A stretch of 64,000 nt of DNA from Ectobacillus antri (GTDB lineage Bacteria; Bacillota; Bacilli; Bacillales; Bacillaceae_G). The DNA lies in NCBI RefSeq assembly GCF_003852715.1, contig NZ_RIAV01000015.1, positions 1-64,000 on the forward strand. The letters run 5' to 3'. Made by a program: the position numbers and the translations under genes. The notes beneath the pieces are model-generated. The model did no database searches. It was not told where the DNA came from and was given only the letters and a program-made list of their open reading frames with translations. This document shows, piece by piece, positions 49,835 to 58,378 of this stretch. Each line of letters opens with the position of its first letter. Position 1 is the first letter of the stretch.

Positions 49835-50020
49835 ATGGGCGTTTACACAATCACAGCTTATGAAAAAGACGGGAAAAAGTTAATTGATAAAACCTTTGAG
49901 GCAGCTAGCGAGGCAGAAGCAAAGCGAATTGGCGAGCAATTGCTTCGTGAGCATCATGTATATGAGCAGACGCATCGCTGCACGAGCGCGAGCGGAAAGC
50001 TCATTCTATTTCAACGCTAA
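49835..50020 (+). CDS. yhzD: Small YhzD-like protein
   Basis: A 61-residue protein, MGVYTITAYEKDGKKLIDKT followed by a helical FEAASEAEAKRIGEQLLREH and a short beta tail ending GKLILFQR. It resembles YhzD of B. subtilis. ATG after AAAGGGGAG. A beta-alpha-beta layout is likely; the function is unknown. Convergent with the enoyl-CoA hydratase gene. Confidence 0.72.
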   Translation: MGVYTITAYEKDGKKLIDKTFEAASEAEAKRIGEQLLREHHVYEQTHRCTSASGKLILFQR

Positions 50021-50047
50021 GAAGCACGGAATCACCGTGCTTCTTTT
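50021..50047. terminator. Terminator between yhzD-like gene and enoyl-CoA hydratase gene
   Basis: Perfect GAAGCACGG / CCGTGCTTC stem with a five-base loop and TTTTCGTCTT on the plus strand. Confidence 0.8.
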
Positions 50048-50051
50048 CGTC

Positions 50052-50840
50052 TTATTTCCCTTGAAACACTGGTATGCGTTTTTCCAAAAAAGCCGCGATA
50101 CCTTCTTTATGATCTGCAGTGGCACGCATACGGAATTGCCCTTCTTTTTCAAGCTCAAGCACTTGAAGTAAGGATTGTTTATTTCCTTCACACAAAATTT
50201 GTTTCGTTTGCACCATTGCCTTAATTGGTTTTTGCAACCACGCTTCTGCTTTTTCCCTTACCGCTTTTGGGAAATCTTGTGCTACTACTTCATCTACAAC
50301 ACCTGCTTTCAGTGCCTCATCGGCCGTCATACGCTTTCCTTCCCAAATAATTCGCTTCGCTGCCGTGGTACCCACACGGTTTTGCAGGAAGAAGTGACCG
50401 CCACCATCTGGGATAAGAGCAATACCGATAAAATTCATCGCAATGACAGATGAAGTGTCAGCAATAACATAGTCCGCAGCTAAAGCTAAACTTAATCCAA
50501 GACCAGCAGTAGGGCCGTGTATCGCACTGATAACCAATTTAGGCATTGTATACAAAGTAACAACAAGTTCAGAGATCGTGTTCATAATCGGCAAAAATTT
50601 ACTTTCATCAGAACTTGATAGCATCGATTTAATATCACCCCCTGCAGAAAATCCTCTCCCGTTTCCGCACAATACAACTACATCAACTGCGCTCCCTGCT
50701 ACTTCCTTTAGCTTATAAAGCAATTCCTTTAACGTTGCCTCATCTAAAGCATTTAAAACAGCTGGGCGGTTTAACATTACCGTTGCAATACGGCCTTCAT
50801 ATTTTACAATAACGCATTCTGTAGAACTTGATACAGTCAT
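50052..50840 (-). CDS. yhaR: Enoyl-CoA hydratase/isomerase family protein (YhaR-like)
   Basis: A crotonase-fold protein of 262 residues. Substrate and oxyanion segments are VMLNRPAVLNALDE near 20, GRGFSAGGDIKSML near 62 and SAIHGPTAGLGLSLALAADYVIA near 105. Catalytic positions of enoyl-CoA hydratases occur around 110-140, but I cannot tell hydratase from isomerase. A second ATG (50840) is used, eight bases after GGGGG; the first (50846) is only two bases away. Next to redox and acyl-CoA ligase genes, so fatty-acid metabolism is likely. Confidence 0.85.
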   Translation of the reverse strand: MTVSSSTECVIVKYEGRIATVMLNRPAVLNALDEATLKELLYKLKEVAGSAVDVVVLCGNGRGFSAGGDIKSMLSSSDESKFLPIMNTISELVVTLYTMPKLVISAIHGPTAGLGLSLALAADYVIADTSSVIAMNFIGIALIPDGGGHFFLQNRVGTTAAKRIIWEGKRMTADEALKAGVVDEVVAQDFPKAVREKAEAWLQKPIKAMVQTKQILCEGNKQSLLQVLELEKEGQFRMRATADHKEGIAAFLEKRIPVFQGK

Positions 50841-50947
50841 TTTCATATCCCCCTTTATTGTTCACACTATACAATTTGAGGTGATATAGAAGAAATCCTT
50901 CTTTTTTGTAATGTTACAAAAATATTAGCTTGCGAATTGATATGAAA

Positions 50948-50973
50948 AAAGCTCGGCTATTAATCCGAGCTTT
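50948..50973 (-). terminator. Terminator of the NAD(P)-binding protein gene
   Basis: AAAGCTCGG / CCGAGCTTT stem, then TTTTTTCAT on the minus strand. The stop codon of the gene at 50960 lies in the loop. Confidence 0.85.
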
Positions 50974-51619
50974 GATGCAACATATGCGATTCGTATGTGT
51001 AAATTCCACTTTTCTCAGTCAGTGCAGCTTCATACATACTTGTCGCAACATCTTTTGCATGAACTGGTTTATATTTACGCAGTGGCCCCTTAAACAAAAA
51101 AGGAAGAGCCGTACTCATTTTCTCTGCTGTTTTTTCGCCTAGACGAAATTCTTGCCTGTCCCCTAGTAAAAGTGACGGGCGAAATATATGCAAGCTTGGC
51201 AAATACAACTTTTTTAATTCTTCCTCCGTTTCTCCTTTAACGCGGCTATAAAAGACAGACGCACTAGCATCCGCATTAATAGAGGAGACGATAAGGAATT
51301 GCTTTGCCTTATACTGCTTGGCAAGATTTCCAGCGGCTAGTGTATAGCCATAATCAACCTTTTTAAAGTTTTCTTGTGTTTTAGCTTTTTTAATCGTGGT
51401 GCCAAGACAACTGAACACATCGTCCACTTCAAAATGCGCACCATACTCCTGCATGCGGTCAAAATCAATCTCAATCTGTACAAGCTTTGGATGATTGACA
51501 TGGAGCTTACGGCGTACCAAAACGGTAATCTTTTGATAAACTTCAGAGACTAATAATATTTGTAAAAGCTCCGATCCTACCAATCCTGATGCTCCTAAAA
51601 GCAGCGCTGTTCGTTTCAA
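50960..51619 (-). CDS. NAD(P)-binding Rossmann protein, TIP30/HTATIP2-like
   Basis: A 219-residue atypical short-chain dehydrogenase. The nucleotide-binding loop is LLGASGLVGSELL (residues 6-18); DVFSCLGTTIKKAKT lies near 69 and LIVSSINADASASVFYSRVKGETEEEL near 110, containing the Ser-Tyr-Lys arrangement (YSRVKG). HIFRPSLLLGDRQE follows. It starts with TTG nine bases after AGGAG. The substrate is unknown. It follows the SDR gene by 32 bases, so the two probably form an operon. Confidence 0.8.
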   Translation of the reverse strand: MKRTALLLGASGLVGSELLQILLVSEVYQKITVLVRRKLHVNHPKLVQIEIDFDRMQEYGAHFEVDDVFSCLGTTIKKAKTQENFKKVDYGYTLAAGNLAKQYKAKQFLIVSSINADASASVFYSRVKGETEEELKKLYLPSLHIFRPSLLLGDRQEFRLGEKTAEKMSTALPFLFKGPLRKYKPVHAKDVATSMYEAALTEKSGIYTYESHMLHQSSD

Positions 51620-51651
51620 TCACATTCACTCCTTTTTCCTGATTTATAATC

Positions 51652-52434
51652 TTACTGCTCTCGCTCTTGAACACGACGAACGATTGCGGTTACCAGCTTT
51701 CTCGGCATAAAGCGAATACTGCCTGCCAGAATGCGATTTTTTAATCCTGGAATGACAATGGTTTTACCACTTTGGAATTCTTTATAAGCAATAGCGGCAA
51801 CCTGTTTTACATCCATAACACCGCTCTTAAATAGTTTAGATGCACCAAGATCTGCACGATTTGAAAACTCTGTTTGTGTCGGACCTGGACAAAGCGCGGT
51901 TACCTTGATATTTGTATCTTTCAATTCATTTTCAAGCGCTTCTGTAAACGAAAGCACATATGCTTTTGTTGCATAATACACAGCCATCAATGGTCCCGGC
52001 TGGAATGCCGCAGTTGAAGCTACATTTAAAATACCGCCTTTGTTCCGCTGCATCATTCCCGGTAAAAGTAACTTCGTTAAATGTGTTAGCGTCTTTATAT
52101 TTAAATCAATCATATTAAGCTCTTTATCCAAGTCAGTTTTTGCGAATTCTCCAAACAAGCCAAATCCAGCATTATTTACAAGATAGTCTACCTGCACATG
52201 CTTTTCCTGCAATTCTTTGTATGCTTCACTTACAGCATCTTGATTAGAAAGATCCTTTGCAATGATGGTAGCCTGTGTGCCATATTTATTCTGTAGTTCA
52301 TTTGCAATGTTTTGTAAACGACTTTCATCACGCGCTATTAATACAAGATGGTAGCCACCCTTCGCGAATAAATAAGCAAGCTCTTTCCCAATACCGCCCG
52401 ATGCACCTGTAATTAATACTGTCTCATGTTTCAT
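51652..52434 (-). CDS. Short-chain dehydrogenase/reductase
   Basis: A classical SDR of 260 residues: TGASGGIG (residues 9-16) binds NAD(P), NNAGFG follows near 87, and the catalytic Ser and YATK (STAAFQPGPLMAVYYATK) lie near 140-158. The C-terminus ends in basic RRVQEREQ. It resembles DltE/YqjQ-type enzymes of unknown substrate. ATG after AGAAAGG. A perfect 26-base palindrome lies 30 bases upstream and suggests dedicated regulation. Confidence 0.85.
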   Translation of the reverse strand: MKHETVLITGASGGIGKELAYLFAKGGYHLVLIARDESRLQNIANELQNKYGTQATIIAKDLSNQDAVSEAYKELQEKHVQVDYLVNNAGFGLFGEFAKTDLDKELNMIDLNIKTLTHLTKLLLPGMMQRNKGGILNVASTAAFQPGPLMAVYYATKAYVLSFTEALENELKDTNIKVTALCPGPTQTEFSNRADLGASKLFKSGVMDVKQVAAIAYKEFQSGKTIVIPGLKNRILAGSIRFMPRKLVTAIVRRVQEREQ

Positions 52435-52464
52435 CTATATCAACCTTTCTTATACCCTTATGAT

Positions 52465-52490
52465 TAAATGTTTAAAAGCTTAAACATTTA
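52465..52490. promoter_or_regulatory. Palindromic operator-like site upstream of the SDR gene
   Basis: Arms TAAATGTTTAA and TTAAACATTTA are a perfect 11-base match around AAGC. No T-run follows on the minus strand, so it is more like a repressor site than a terminator. The cognate regulator is not adjacent. Confidence 0.6.
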
Positions 52491-52556
52491 GTTGTAATCT
52501 AATATATATCTTTTCTTTCGTCAAGATATTTTATAAGAAATTTCAACTGCAAGTCC

Positions 52557-52600
52557 ATAACCTAAAAAGCTGCCTGAATTCGGGCAGCTTTTTAGGTTAT
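52557..52600. terminator. Strong terminator of the acyl-CoA ligase gene
   Basis: About 18 paired bases, ATAACCTAAAAAGCTGCC against GGCAGCTTTTTAGGTTAT, with a short loop. T-rich on both strands. Confidence 0.88.
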
Positions 52601-52601
52601 T

Positions 52602-54158
52602 TTATTTAACCGTTGTTGTGAACATCTGGCGAAGGACAAATTTTTGCAATTTACCACTAGCATTTCGTGGTAGTTCTTCCATAAAAATATACTGTCTTGG
52701 ACGCTTATAATCCGCAATGCCGTTTGTCCCCTTGCAATATGCATCAAGCTCTTCTGCCGTAAGGTTTGGATTTTTTTTCACAACCACTGCTACGACGCGC
52801 TCACCCCACAATTTATCCGGCTCGCCTAGCACTGCTACATCAAGCACGTCTTCATGACTATGCAAGAAATCCTCTATTTCACGTGGATAGATGTTCACAC
52901 CGCCGCTGATCACCATATCATCCACACGGTCAGCTACAAATAGATATCCATCACGGTCCATATAACCGAGGTCTCCGGAATGATACCAACCTTTATAAGT
53001 CGCTTTTGTGGTTGCTTCCGCGCGATTATGATAGGCAGCCATCATGCAAGGACCCCTCATAATAATTTCTCCAACCTCATAAGGTGCAAGTACGTCATCC
53101 GGCTCCGATACTCCTTCTTCATTCGGTTTGACAATACGAATTTCGTGATTAAAACATGCTTTTCCTGCCGAACCAGCTTTTGTAAGTTGGTCTTCCTCTA
53201 CTAAAAAGGAGACAACTGGTCCCATTTCCGTCATACCGTAAATTTGTACCAAGTCAATATGCAGACGTTCTTTACATTCCTTTACAAGAGAAGGTGCCAT
53301 TGCCGCTCCCCCGTAGATACCAATTTTCATAGTATCGAGTTTATAACGTGTTATATCCTCCTGCAGTAGCATATTCCACATCGTAGGAGCGGCGAAGAAT
53401 GTTGTAATGCCTTCCTCTTGAATCGTGTTTAATACTTGTTTTGTTTCGAATTGATGCAAAATCACATTCTTCGCGCCCACATGCACCCGAGGTAGAATGC
53501 CGGCATGAAGCTCGCCGCAATGATATAAAGGTGCTGTTACAAGCCCGACTGTATCACGTGAATATTTCAGATAATATGTACAAATTAAACTATGCTCTGC
53601 CATTTCACGGTGACGGTGCAATACTCCTTTTGGATGCCCTGTTGTGCCGCTTGTATACATAATAGAACAGTAATCCGATTCTTCGACTGTTATAAAAATA
53701 GGTTGATCTATTGCTTTTGCAATATGCTCATGGTAAGAAGTTGCAAAAGCAGGTGTTTCTCCATCGATACACCAAAAGGAAATAGACGTAAATTTTTCTG
53801 CCAGTGTTTCTACAGTTGCTGCCACAGCCTGTTCAAATAATACTACTTTTGGCGATGCATCTTGTAAAATATAGGATACTTCTCTTTCTTTTAAACGGAA
53901 ATTAATAGGATTAAAAATAGCACCAATTTTAGCACAAGCAAAGTAAGCGGTTGCAAATTCACTCGAATTATAAAGAAATGCAGATACACAATCCCCTTTT
54001 GTAACACCATTTGCAAGGAAAGCATTTGCCGTTTTATTCACTTGTTCTTCCCATTGTTTATACGTCCAACGTATCCCTTTTGCAGGTTCTACAAGTGCCT
54101 CTTGATTTGGATAGCTTTGCACGCTCAAATCAAAGATTCTCCCAATCGTCATAAACAT
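52602..54158 (-). CDS. Acyl-CoA synthetase (AMP-forming)
   Basis: A 518-residue ANL-superfamily enzyme. P-loop SIMYTSGTTGHPKGVLHRH near 180; YGMTEMGPVVSF near 305; GWYHSGDLGYMDRDGYLFVADRVDDMVISGGVNIYPREIE spans about 400-440, and NASGKLQKFVLR lies near 500. A middle- or long-chain acid is the likely substrate. It differs from the first ligase (14816-16342) in sequence and position and is probably not lcfB. ATG eight bases after AGGAGG. Monocistronic between hemZ and the SDR gene. Confidence 0.9.
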   Translation of the reverse strand: MFMTIGRIFDLSVQSYPNQEALVEPAKGIRWTYKQWEEQVNKTANAFLANGVTKGDCVSAFLYNSSEFATAYFACAKIGAIFNPINFRLKEREVSYILQDASPKVVLFEQAVAATVETLAEKFTSISFWCIDGETPAFATSYHEHIAKAIDQPIFITVEESDYCSIMYTSGTTGHPKGVLHRHREMAEHSLICTYYLKYSRDTVGLVTAPLYHCGELHAGILPRVHVGAKNVILHQFETKQVLNTIQEEGITTFFAAPTMWNMLLQEDITRYKLDTMKIGIYGGAAMAPSLVKECKERLHIDLVQIYGMTEMGPVVSFLVEEDQLTKAGSAGKACFNHEIRIVKPNEEGVSEPDDVLAPYEVGEIIMRGPCMMAAYHNRAEATTKATYKGWYHSGDLGYMDRDGYLFVADRVDDMVISGGVNIYPREIEDFLHSHEDVLDVAVLGEPDKLWGERVVAVVVKKNPNLTAEELDAYCKGTNGIADYKRPRQYIFMEELPRNASGKLQKFVLRQMFTTTVK

Positions 54159-54298
54159 CGCACATTCCTCCTTGAGTAAAGTTTACCTTTGTATAATTTC
54201 GCTGATTGGTCAAGCCCCTCCTTCTCTGATTGAAAAGAGACCTCAGATAAAATAAGTCATTTCTCGTCATTTCCCTCGGTTTTTCGTTGTATTTCTAC

Positions 54299-54328
54299 AC
54301 AAAAAAGCCATCCACTTTTGGATGACTT
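54299..54328 (-). terminator. Intrinsic terminator of hemZ
   Basis: AAGCCATCC / GGATGACTT (one mismatch) around a six-base loop, followed by TTTTTTGTG on the minus strand. Confidence 0.75.
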
Positions 54329-54336
54329 GTCATGTA

Positions 54337-55827
54337 TCACGCGAATAGCTCACTTAAAATTTTCAGTTTGTCTTCTGTATATTTCATATAGTTATCATTA
54401 TAGGACTTTGGATCTTTCGGGTTCGAGAACTGCGTAATTACGCCTGTTTCTGGATGAATAAACTTACTAGATGCTCCGCACCCAAGACCAATAATGGTTT
54501 GTACCTCTTCCATAATAACAATGTTATAGATACTTTCTTGTCCTGGCATCGCATAGCCAACATTTTCAAGATTACCTAAGATGTTCTTTTGGCGATACAA
54601 GTAATATGGTACATAACCATTCTCTTTCGTCCAATCCTCCGCCGCGTACATCATTTCCGTAATTTCTTCACGACTTGCCACTTTATACTTGCGCTTGTTT
54701 TGTGTCATTTCAGAAGCGCGTTTAAAGGAAAGTGTATGAACCGTCAGCGATTCCGGCATCAGCTTCTCTGTTTCTGCCAACGTATGATGAAAAATGTCCA
54801 AACCTTCTCCTGGTAAACCGATAATTAAATCCATATTGATATTATTCATTCCCATTGAACGTGCCAAGTGGTACTTTTCAATCGTTTCTTCTACCGTATG
54901 ATGACGACCAATCGCCTTTAGTGTTTCTTGATGATATGACTGCGGATTAATACTGATGCGGTCGATATTCCATTTATTAAGCACATCGAGCTTTGCCGGT
55001 GTAATGGTATCCGGTCGCCCCGCTTCTACAGTTACCTCACGAATGTTCTTCACATCTGGAAACGCCTCGTATACTTCCTCATACAGCATGTCCATTTCTT
55101 CTGCTGTAATACTCGTCGGCGTTCCACCGCCGTAATATACAGTTGTAATTTTAATGCCTTTGTCCTTTAGAAACTTACCAACTTCGCGAATCTCATAATG
55201 TAAGCCGCCTAAAAAAGAGTCAACAGAGCCTTGTCGCCCATTAATTGCATAAGCTGGGAATGTACAGTATGCGCACTTTGTCGGACAAAACGGGATACCA
55301 ATATAAATACTCACTTCTTGCTTCAAATTATATAAATCCGGCACGACCGCAAGTTGCCGATCAATAATACGCTGCATCAACTCAATTTTTTCATCGTGAA
55401 TTAAATACTCATCACGTAGCTGTCTGTGTGCCTCTTCTTGTGACAAACCACTTTGCAATTTCTTATGCAGCAATTTCGTTGGCCTTACCCCAGTCAAAAT
55501 GCCCCATTTCTGTTCAATACCCGTAAACTGCTGTAAAACAGAAAGATACACATAGGAAACCACATGTTTTACCTGTTTAAAACGTTCTTTTTCCGTTTCA
55601 AAGCTTGTGACATCTTTAGAGAACGAAGCACTGTAAGTTTTACCTGTCGCCGCCTCCATTAACACAGCGGAAGCTGTCACTTCCTCTTCTCCTTCTATAT
55701 GAATCGCAACAGTAAGCTCTCCGTCTTCTCCGAATACGATAGTACATTCTTCAAAAAACAAGCTGCCAATCAATTGCAGCGGACGCAAAAAACGCTCATC
55801 CTGTAATTGTTGAATAGTTATTTGCAA
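54337..55827 (-). CDS. hemZ: Radical SAM HemZ (coproporphyrinogen dehydrogenase-like)
   Basis: A 496-residue radical SAM protein of the HemN/HemW family, named HemZ in Bacillus. The cluster motif is PFCPTKCAYCTFP (CxxxCxxC, near residue 177-187). YYGGGTPTSITAEEMD follows, then IRMEVTVEAGRPD-like EVTVEAGRPDTI and NMDLIIGLPGE. An extra N-terminal region of about 165 residues is typical of HemZ. A TTG start follows AGGTGAGG. Its role in anaerobic haem synthesis has been proposed for B. subtilis; HemW-type haem chaperone function is an alternative. Confidence 0.88.
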   Translation of the reverse strand: MQITIQQLQDERFLRPLQLIGSLFFEECTIVFGEDGELTVAIHIEGEEEVTASAVLMEAATGKTYSASFSKDVTSFETEKERFKQVKHVVSYVYLSVLQQFTGIEQKWGILTGVRPTKLLHKKLQSGLSQEEAHRQLRDEYLIHDEKIELMQRIIDRQLAVVPDLYNLKQEVSIYIGIPFCPTKCAYCTFPAYAINGRQGSVDSFLGGLHYEIREVGKFLKDKGIKITTVYYGGGTPTSITAEEMDMLYEEVYEAFPDVKNIREVTVEAGRPDTITPAKLDVLNKWNIDRISINPQSYHQETLKAIGRHHTVEETIEKYHLARSMGMNNINMDLIIGLPGEGLDIFHHTLAETEKLMPESLTVHTLSFKRASEMTQNKRKYKVASREEITEMMYAAEDWTKENGYVPYYLYRQKNILGNLENVGYAMPGQESIYNIVIMEEVQTIIGLGCGASSKFIHPETGVITQFSNPKDPKSYNDNYMKYTEDKLKILSELFA

Positions 55828-55911
55828 TGCTCCTCACCTTTTCATTTCAGACTTTCTTTAGTGTACTTCAGGAGTAAGAAGCGGTCAACCAGGATGTATA
55901 ATGGTAAGTTT

Positions 55912-55950
55912 AAGCAAAGAGGCTGTTCCACTTTTGGGACAGCCTCTGCT
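55912..55950 (-). terminator. Intrinsic terminator of yhaX
   Basis: Arms AAGCAAAGAGGCTGTTCC and GGGACAGCCTCTGCTT with small mismatches. The GAGGCTG...CAGCCTC ends resemble those of family 3 repeats. Confidence 0.7.
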
Positions 55951-55957
55951 TGCAAGA

Positions 55958-56830
55958 TTACCAACGCTTGATTCTAATATGGTCTTTCAAGAAATCAAGC
56001 GGAAACTGTTTACGGAAGTGTTCTTTAATCATATACGTAACACCATTTTCATTATTAGAGCGGGTAATCCAGCCAGCAGCACGTTTCACTTCAATAGTTG
56101 CATTCCCCATTGCTACACCAAGTCCAGCGTGTTCAATGGCTTCTAAATCATCAATGCTGTCGCCAATAATGACCATTTCTGATGTGGCAATTCCCAAATG
56201 CTGACCAACAATTTGTAGACCACGTAGCTTTGACACACCTGTAGGTAAAATTTCGATTTTATTACCATTACATTCTATGATGTTTACGTCCTCGAATGCA
56301 TCACGAACAGTCTGCAATGCTTTTTCTTTATCTTGTTTACTAGCGAAAAATACGTCAATTCGCGCCGCTTCTACAGGCTGATCACGTAGTGTATCGCCTA
56401 ACGATTCTACAAACTGGATAGGATAAAATACAGGGTCTGCATTTGAAAGTACGGCACGTGCAATGAGATTAGAGGACAGCTTGCGCCGGTTTCCTAAAGA
56501 AAAACGTTCGTGTGAAATACGTATGTTACAATCAAAATGTTCAAGTACCTGTACTAAGTTAAATGTCTTCTCTTCCGATAGCTTGCGTTGTACAAACGGC
56601 TCATCTAAAGATGACGCAACAAACGCACCGCTATGGGTGACAAGCAATGAATCCAGTTTTAGCGCTTTGGCCACTTTATGCGCCGACTGAAAATTACGGC
56701 TCGTATAAAGCGTCACGTATACGCCTTTTTCGCGCACGAAATCAATCGCTTCCTTTACGCCCTTTTGTAAACGGCCGTTGGAGCGAATGAGAGAACCATC
56801 TATATTAATAGCTAATAACCGATAAATCAT
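55958..56830 (-). CDS. yhaX: HAD-superfamily Cof-type phosphatase YhaX
   Basis: A 290-residue HAD phosphatase of the Cof subfamily. Motif I is AINIDGSLIRSNGR (near residues 6-19) with N-I-D-G instead of the usual DxDGT: the first aspartate, normally the nucleophile, reads as asparagine. Motif II lies in LYTSRN and motif IV in VIIGDSIDDLEAIEHAG. Loss of the nucleophile would argue against ordinary phosphatase activity. ATG 56830 follows AAGGAGGGG; the longer frame lacks a site. In B. subtilis yhaX is a sigma-E dependent gene next to hemZ. Confidence 0.85.
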   Translation of the reverse strand: MIYRLLAINIDGSLIRSNGRLQKGVKEAIDFVREKGVYVTLYTSRNFQSAHKVAKALKLDSLLVTHSGAFVASSLDEPFVQRKLSEEKTFNLVQVLEHFDCNIRISHERFSLGNRRKLSSNLIARAVLSNADPVFYPIQFVESLGDTLRDQPVEAARIDVFFASKQDKEKALQTVRDAFEDVNIIECNGNKIEILPTGVSKLRGLQIVGQHLGIATSEMVIIGDSIDDLEAIEHAGLGVAMGNATIEVKRAAGWITRSNNENGVTYMIKEHFRKQFPLDFLKDHIRIKRW

Positions 56831-57103
56831 AGAAGCCCCTCCTTTTCTAAGCTGTCGCGTCCTCATAAATAGCGTATGAAACGATGGGCTTCCTTAGAAC
56901 AAATCATACTTCAAGCGTCTGTGAATTGACAAAAATGAAAGTGAGTTTTTTAGAACGGGAAGGTAGACCGCGTATTATGTAGTTACATAGCGGAGCTCGT
57001 GCAGTGGAAACCCACAGGTCTATATGAAACAGTTCTTGCCTTTGATTTTCTTACTATGTCTATATACGAAAAACTATTTGCACTTATAAAAGGAGTGTTC
57101 TGT

Positions 57104-57703
57104 ATGAAATTACCTTTATCATTTTATGAATATGATACATTGACTGTCGCACGCCGCTTACTTGGACAACGATTAGTACACGTTGTAAATGGCAAAAGAA
57201 GAAGTGGTATTATCATAGAAGTTGAGGCTTACCAAGGACCTGAAGATAAAGCGGCCCATAGCCATGGTAATCGTCGTACTGCTCGCACAGAAGTCATGTT
57301 CGGTGCGCCGGGGCATGCTTATGTCTATTTGATATACGGCATGTATGATTGCTTCAATATTATTACAGCTCCAGAAGGCGTACCACATGGTATTTTGGTC
57401 CGTGCAATTATGCCTGACGAAGGAATAGAGGAGATGCTGTATGCACGATACGGCACAATAAATGTGAGTAAAAGTCAAATGCGTAACCTTACAAACGGGC
57501 CCGGTAAGCTGTGCAAAGCCATGTGCATTACAAGAGTTCACAATGGAGTATCATTATTTGGTAATACTCTCTACATTGAAGCGTGTAACCCCTTGCCCTA
57601 TGAAATAACAACAGGACCACGAATTAATATCGATTACGCAGAAGAGGCCGTCCACTACCCGTGGCGCTTTTATTACAAAGGTCATCCAGGGGTTTCAAAA
57701 TAA
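57104..57703 (+). CDS. 3-methyladenine DNA glycosylase (Aag/MPG family)
   Basis: Excises alkylated purines from DNA. The 199-residue protein has [17 protein letters not shown] (catalytic Glu, near residue 42), [20 protein letters not shown] near 70-90, and GPGKLCKAM near 135. ATG 57104 follows AAGGAG by eight bases; 35 codons of open frame further upstream lack a site. Divergent from yhaX. The terminator follows the stop directly. Confidence 0.93.
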   Translation: MKLPLSFYEYDTLTVARRLLGQRLVHVVNGKRRSGIIIEVEAYQGPEDKAAHSHGNRRTARTEVMFGAPGHAYVYLIYGMYDCFNIITAPEGVPHGILVRAIMPDEGIEEMLYARYGTINVSKSQMRNLTNGPGKLCKAMCITRVHNGVSLFGNTLYIEACNPLPYEITTGPRINIDYAEEAVHYPWRFYYKGHPGVSK

Positions 57704-57737
57704 AAATAGCTTGATGCGCAATGCATCAAGCTATTTT
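57704..57737 (+). terminator. Terminator of the DNA glycosylase gene
   Basis: Perfect AATAGCTTGATGC / GCATCAAGCTATT stem with a five-base loop and TTTTAAC after it. Confidence 0.85.
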
Positions 57738-57739
57738 AA

Positions 57740-57891
57740 CTGAACGAGCCGCTTCCGCTTTTCTTATTGTCCAGCTCCAGCGGCTAGGTGCTACCAGCAG
57801 AGAACCTCCGCTCATAAAGGCAAAATGCGCCTTTTTGTTCTGAGAACCTCTGCCATTGCACCTGAACGAGCCGCTTCCGCTTTTCTTATTG
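57740..57891. repeat. Dispersed intergenic repeat, family 1, copy B
   Basis: About 150 bases, inverted relative to copy A at 1-121. The 30-base block from CTGAACGAGCC to CTTATTG occurs at both ends (57740-57769 and 57862-57891), so the element looks like one full tandem unit plus a partial one. Its right end reaches into the last codons of yheA and supplies the stop codon. Confidence 0.8.
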
Positions 57892-58239
57892 CGCAAGAGG
57901 TCCGTATAATTCTTCAAGTGGCTTTAAGATAATTTTATTTAAGTCCCCAATCAGCATGTTCATACGTTGCTCTTGTTGCATTAATTGCGCAATTTTGGGA
58001 TTTTGCTGAACTAGCGCAACAACCTGTTGTGCTTTTGCATTATCAGCTTCCGTGATTTGTTGTCCTTGCATCATTTTCTGTTGCAATTCCATTTGTACTG
58101 CACGAAATTGATCAAATAATTGTTTTGCTTGCGGATCTGCTTGCACATTCGCATAGCTTTGCTTTAAAGCGATAAAATCTGGATTTTCTGTAATTGCTTT
58201 TTGCAGCGCATATGCTGCATCATACATATTTGTAGCCAT
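57886..58239 (-). CDS. yheA: YlbF/YmcA-family protein YheA
   Basis: A 117-residue, almost fully helical protein of the YlbF/YmcA (DUF964) family: [19 protein letters not shown] at the start, [20 protein letters not shown], and a glutamine-rich middle [20 protein letters not shown]-like. Relatives associate with RNase Y and control biofilm and competence, but YheA itself is uncharacterised. ATG after a GGAGGAAT site. Its stop codon lies within the repeat at 57740-57891. Confidence 0.88.
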   Translation of the reverse strand: MATNMYDAAYALQKAITENPDFIALKQSYANVQADPQAKQLFDQFRAVQMELQQKMMQGQQITEADNAKAQQVVALVQQNPKIAQLMQQEQRMNMLIGDLNKIILKPLEELYGPLAQ

Positions 58240-58378
58240 ATATAATTCCTCCTTTTTATGTTCCTCACTAACTATAACAGACTCCCTATCATATGTATAA
58301 TCCGGTCATAAGCGTTTCACCACTTTTTTTACATGTCATAAGCTGTAGAAAGATCGTTTAGGAAATGAGGCGTTTTCA

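Noticed and set aside
56831-57103. Possible regulatory RNA between yhaX and the DNA glycosylase gene
   Set aside because: No terminator, palindrome or recognisable riboswitch element seen; probably just divergent promoters.
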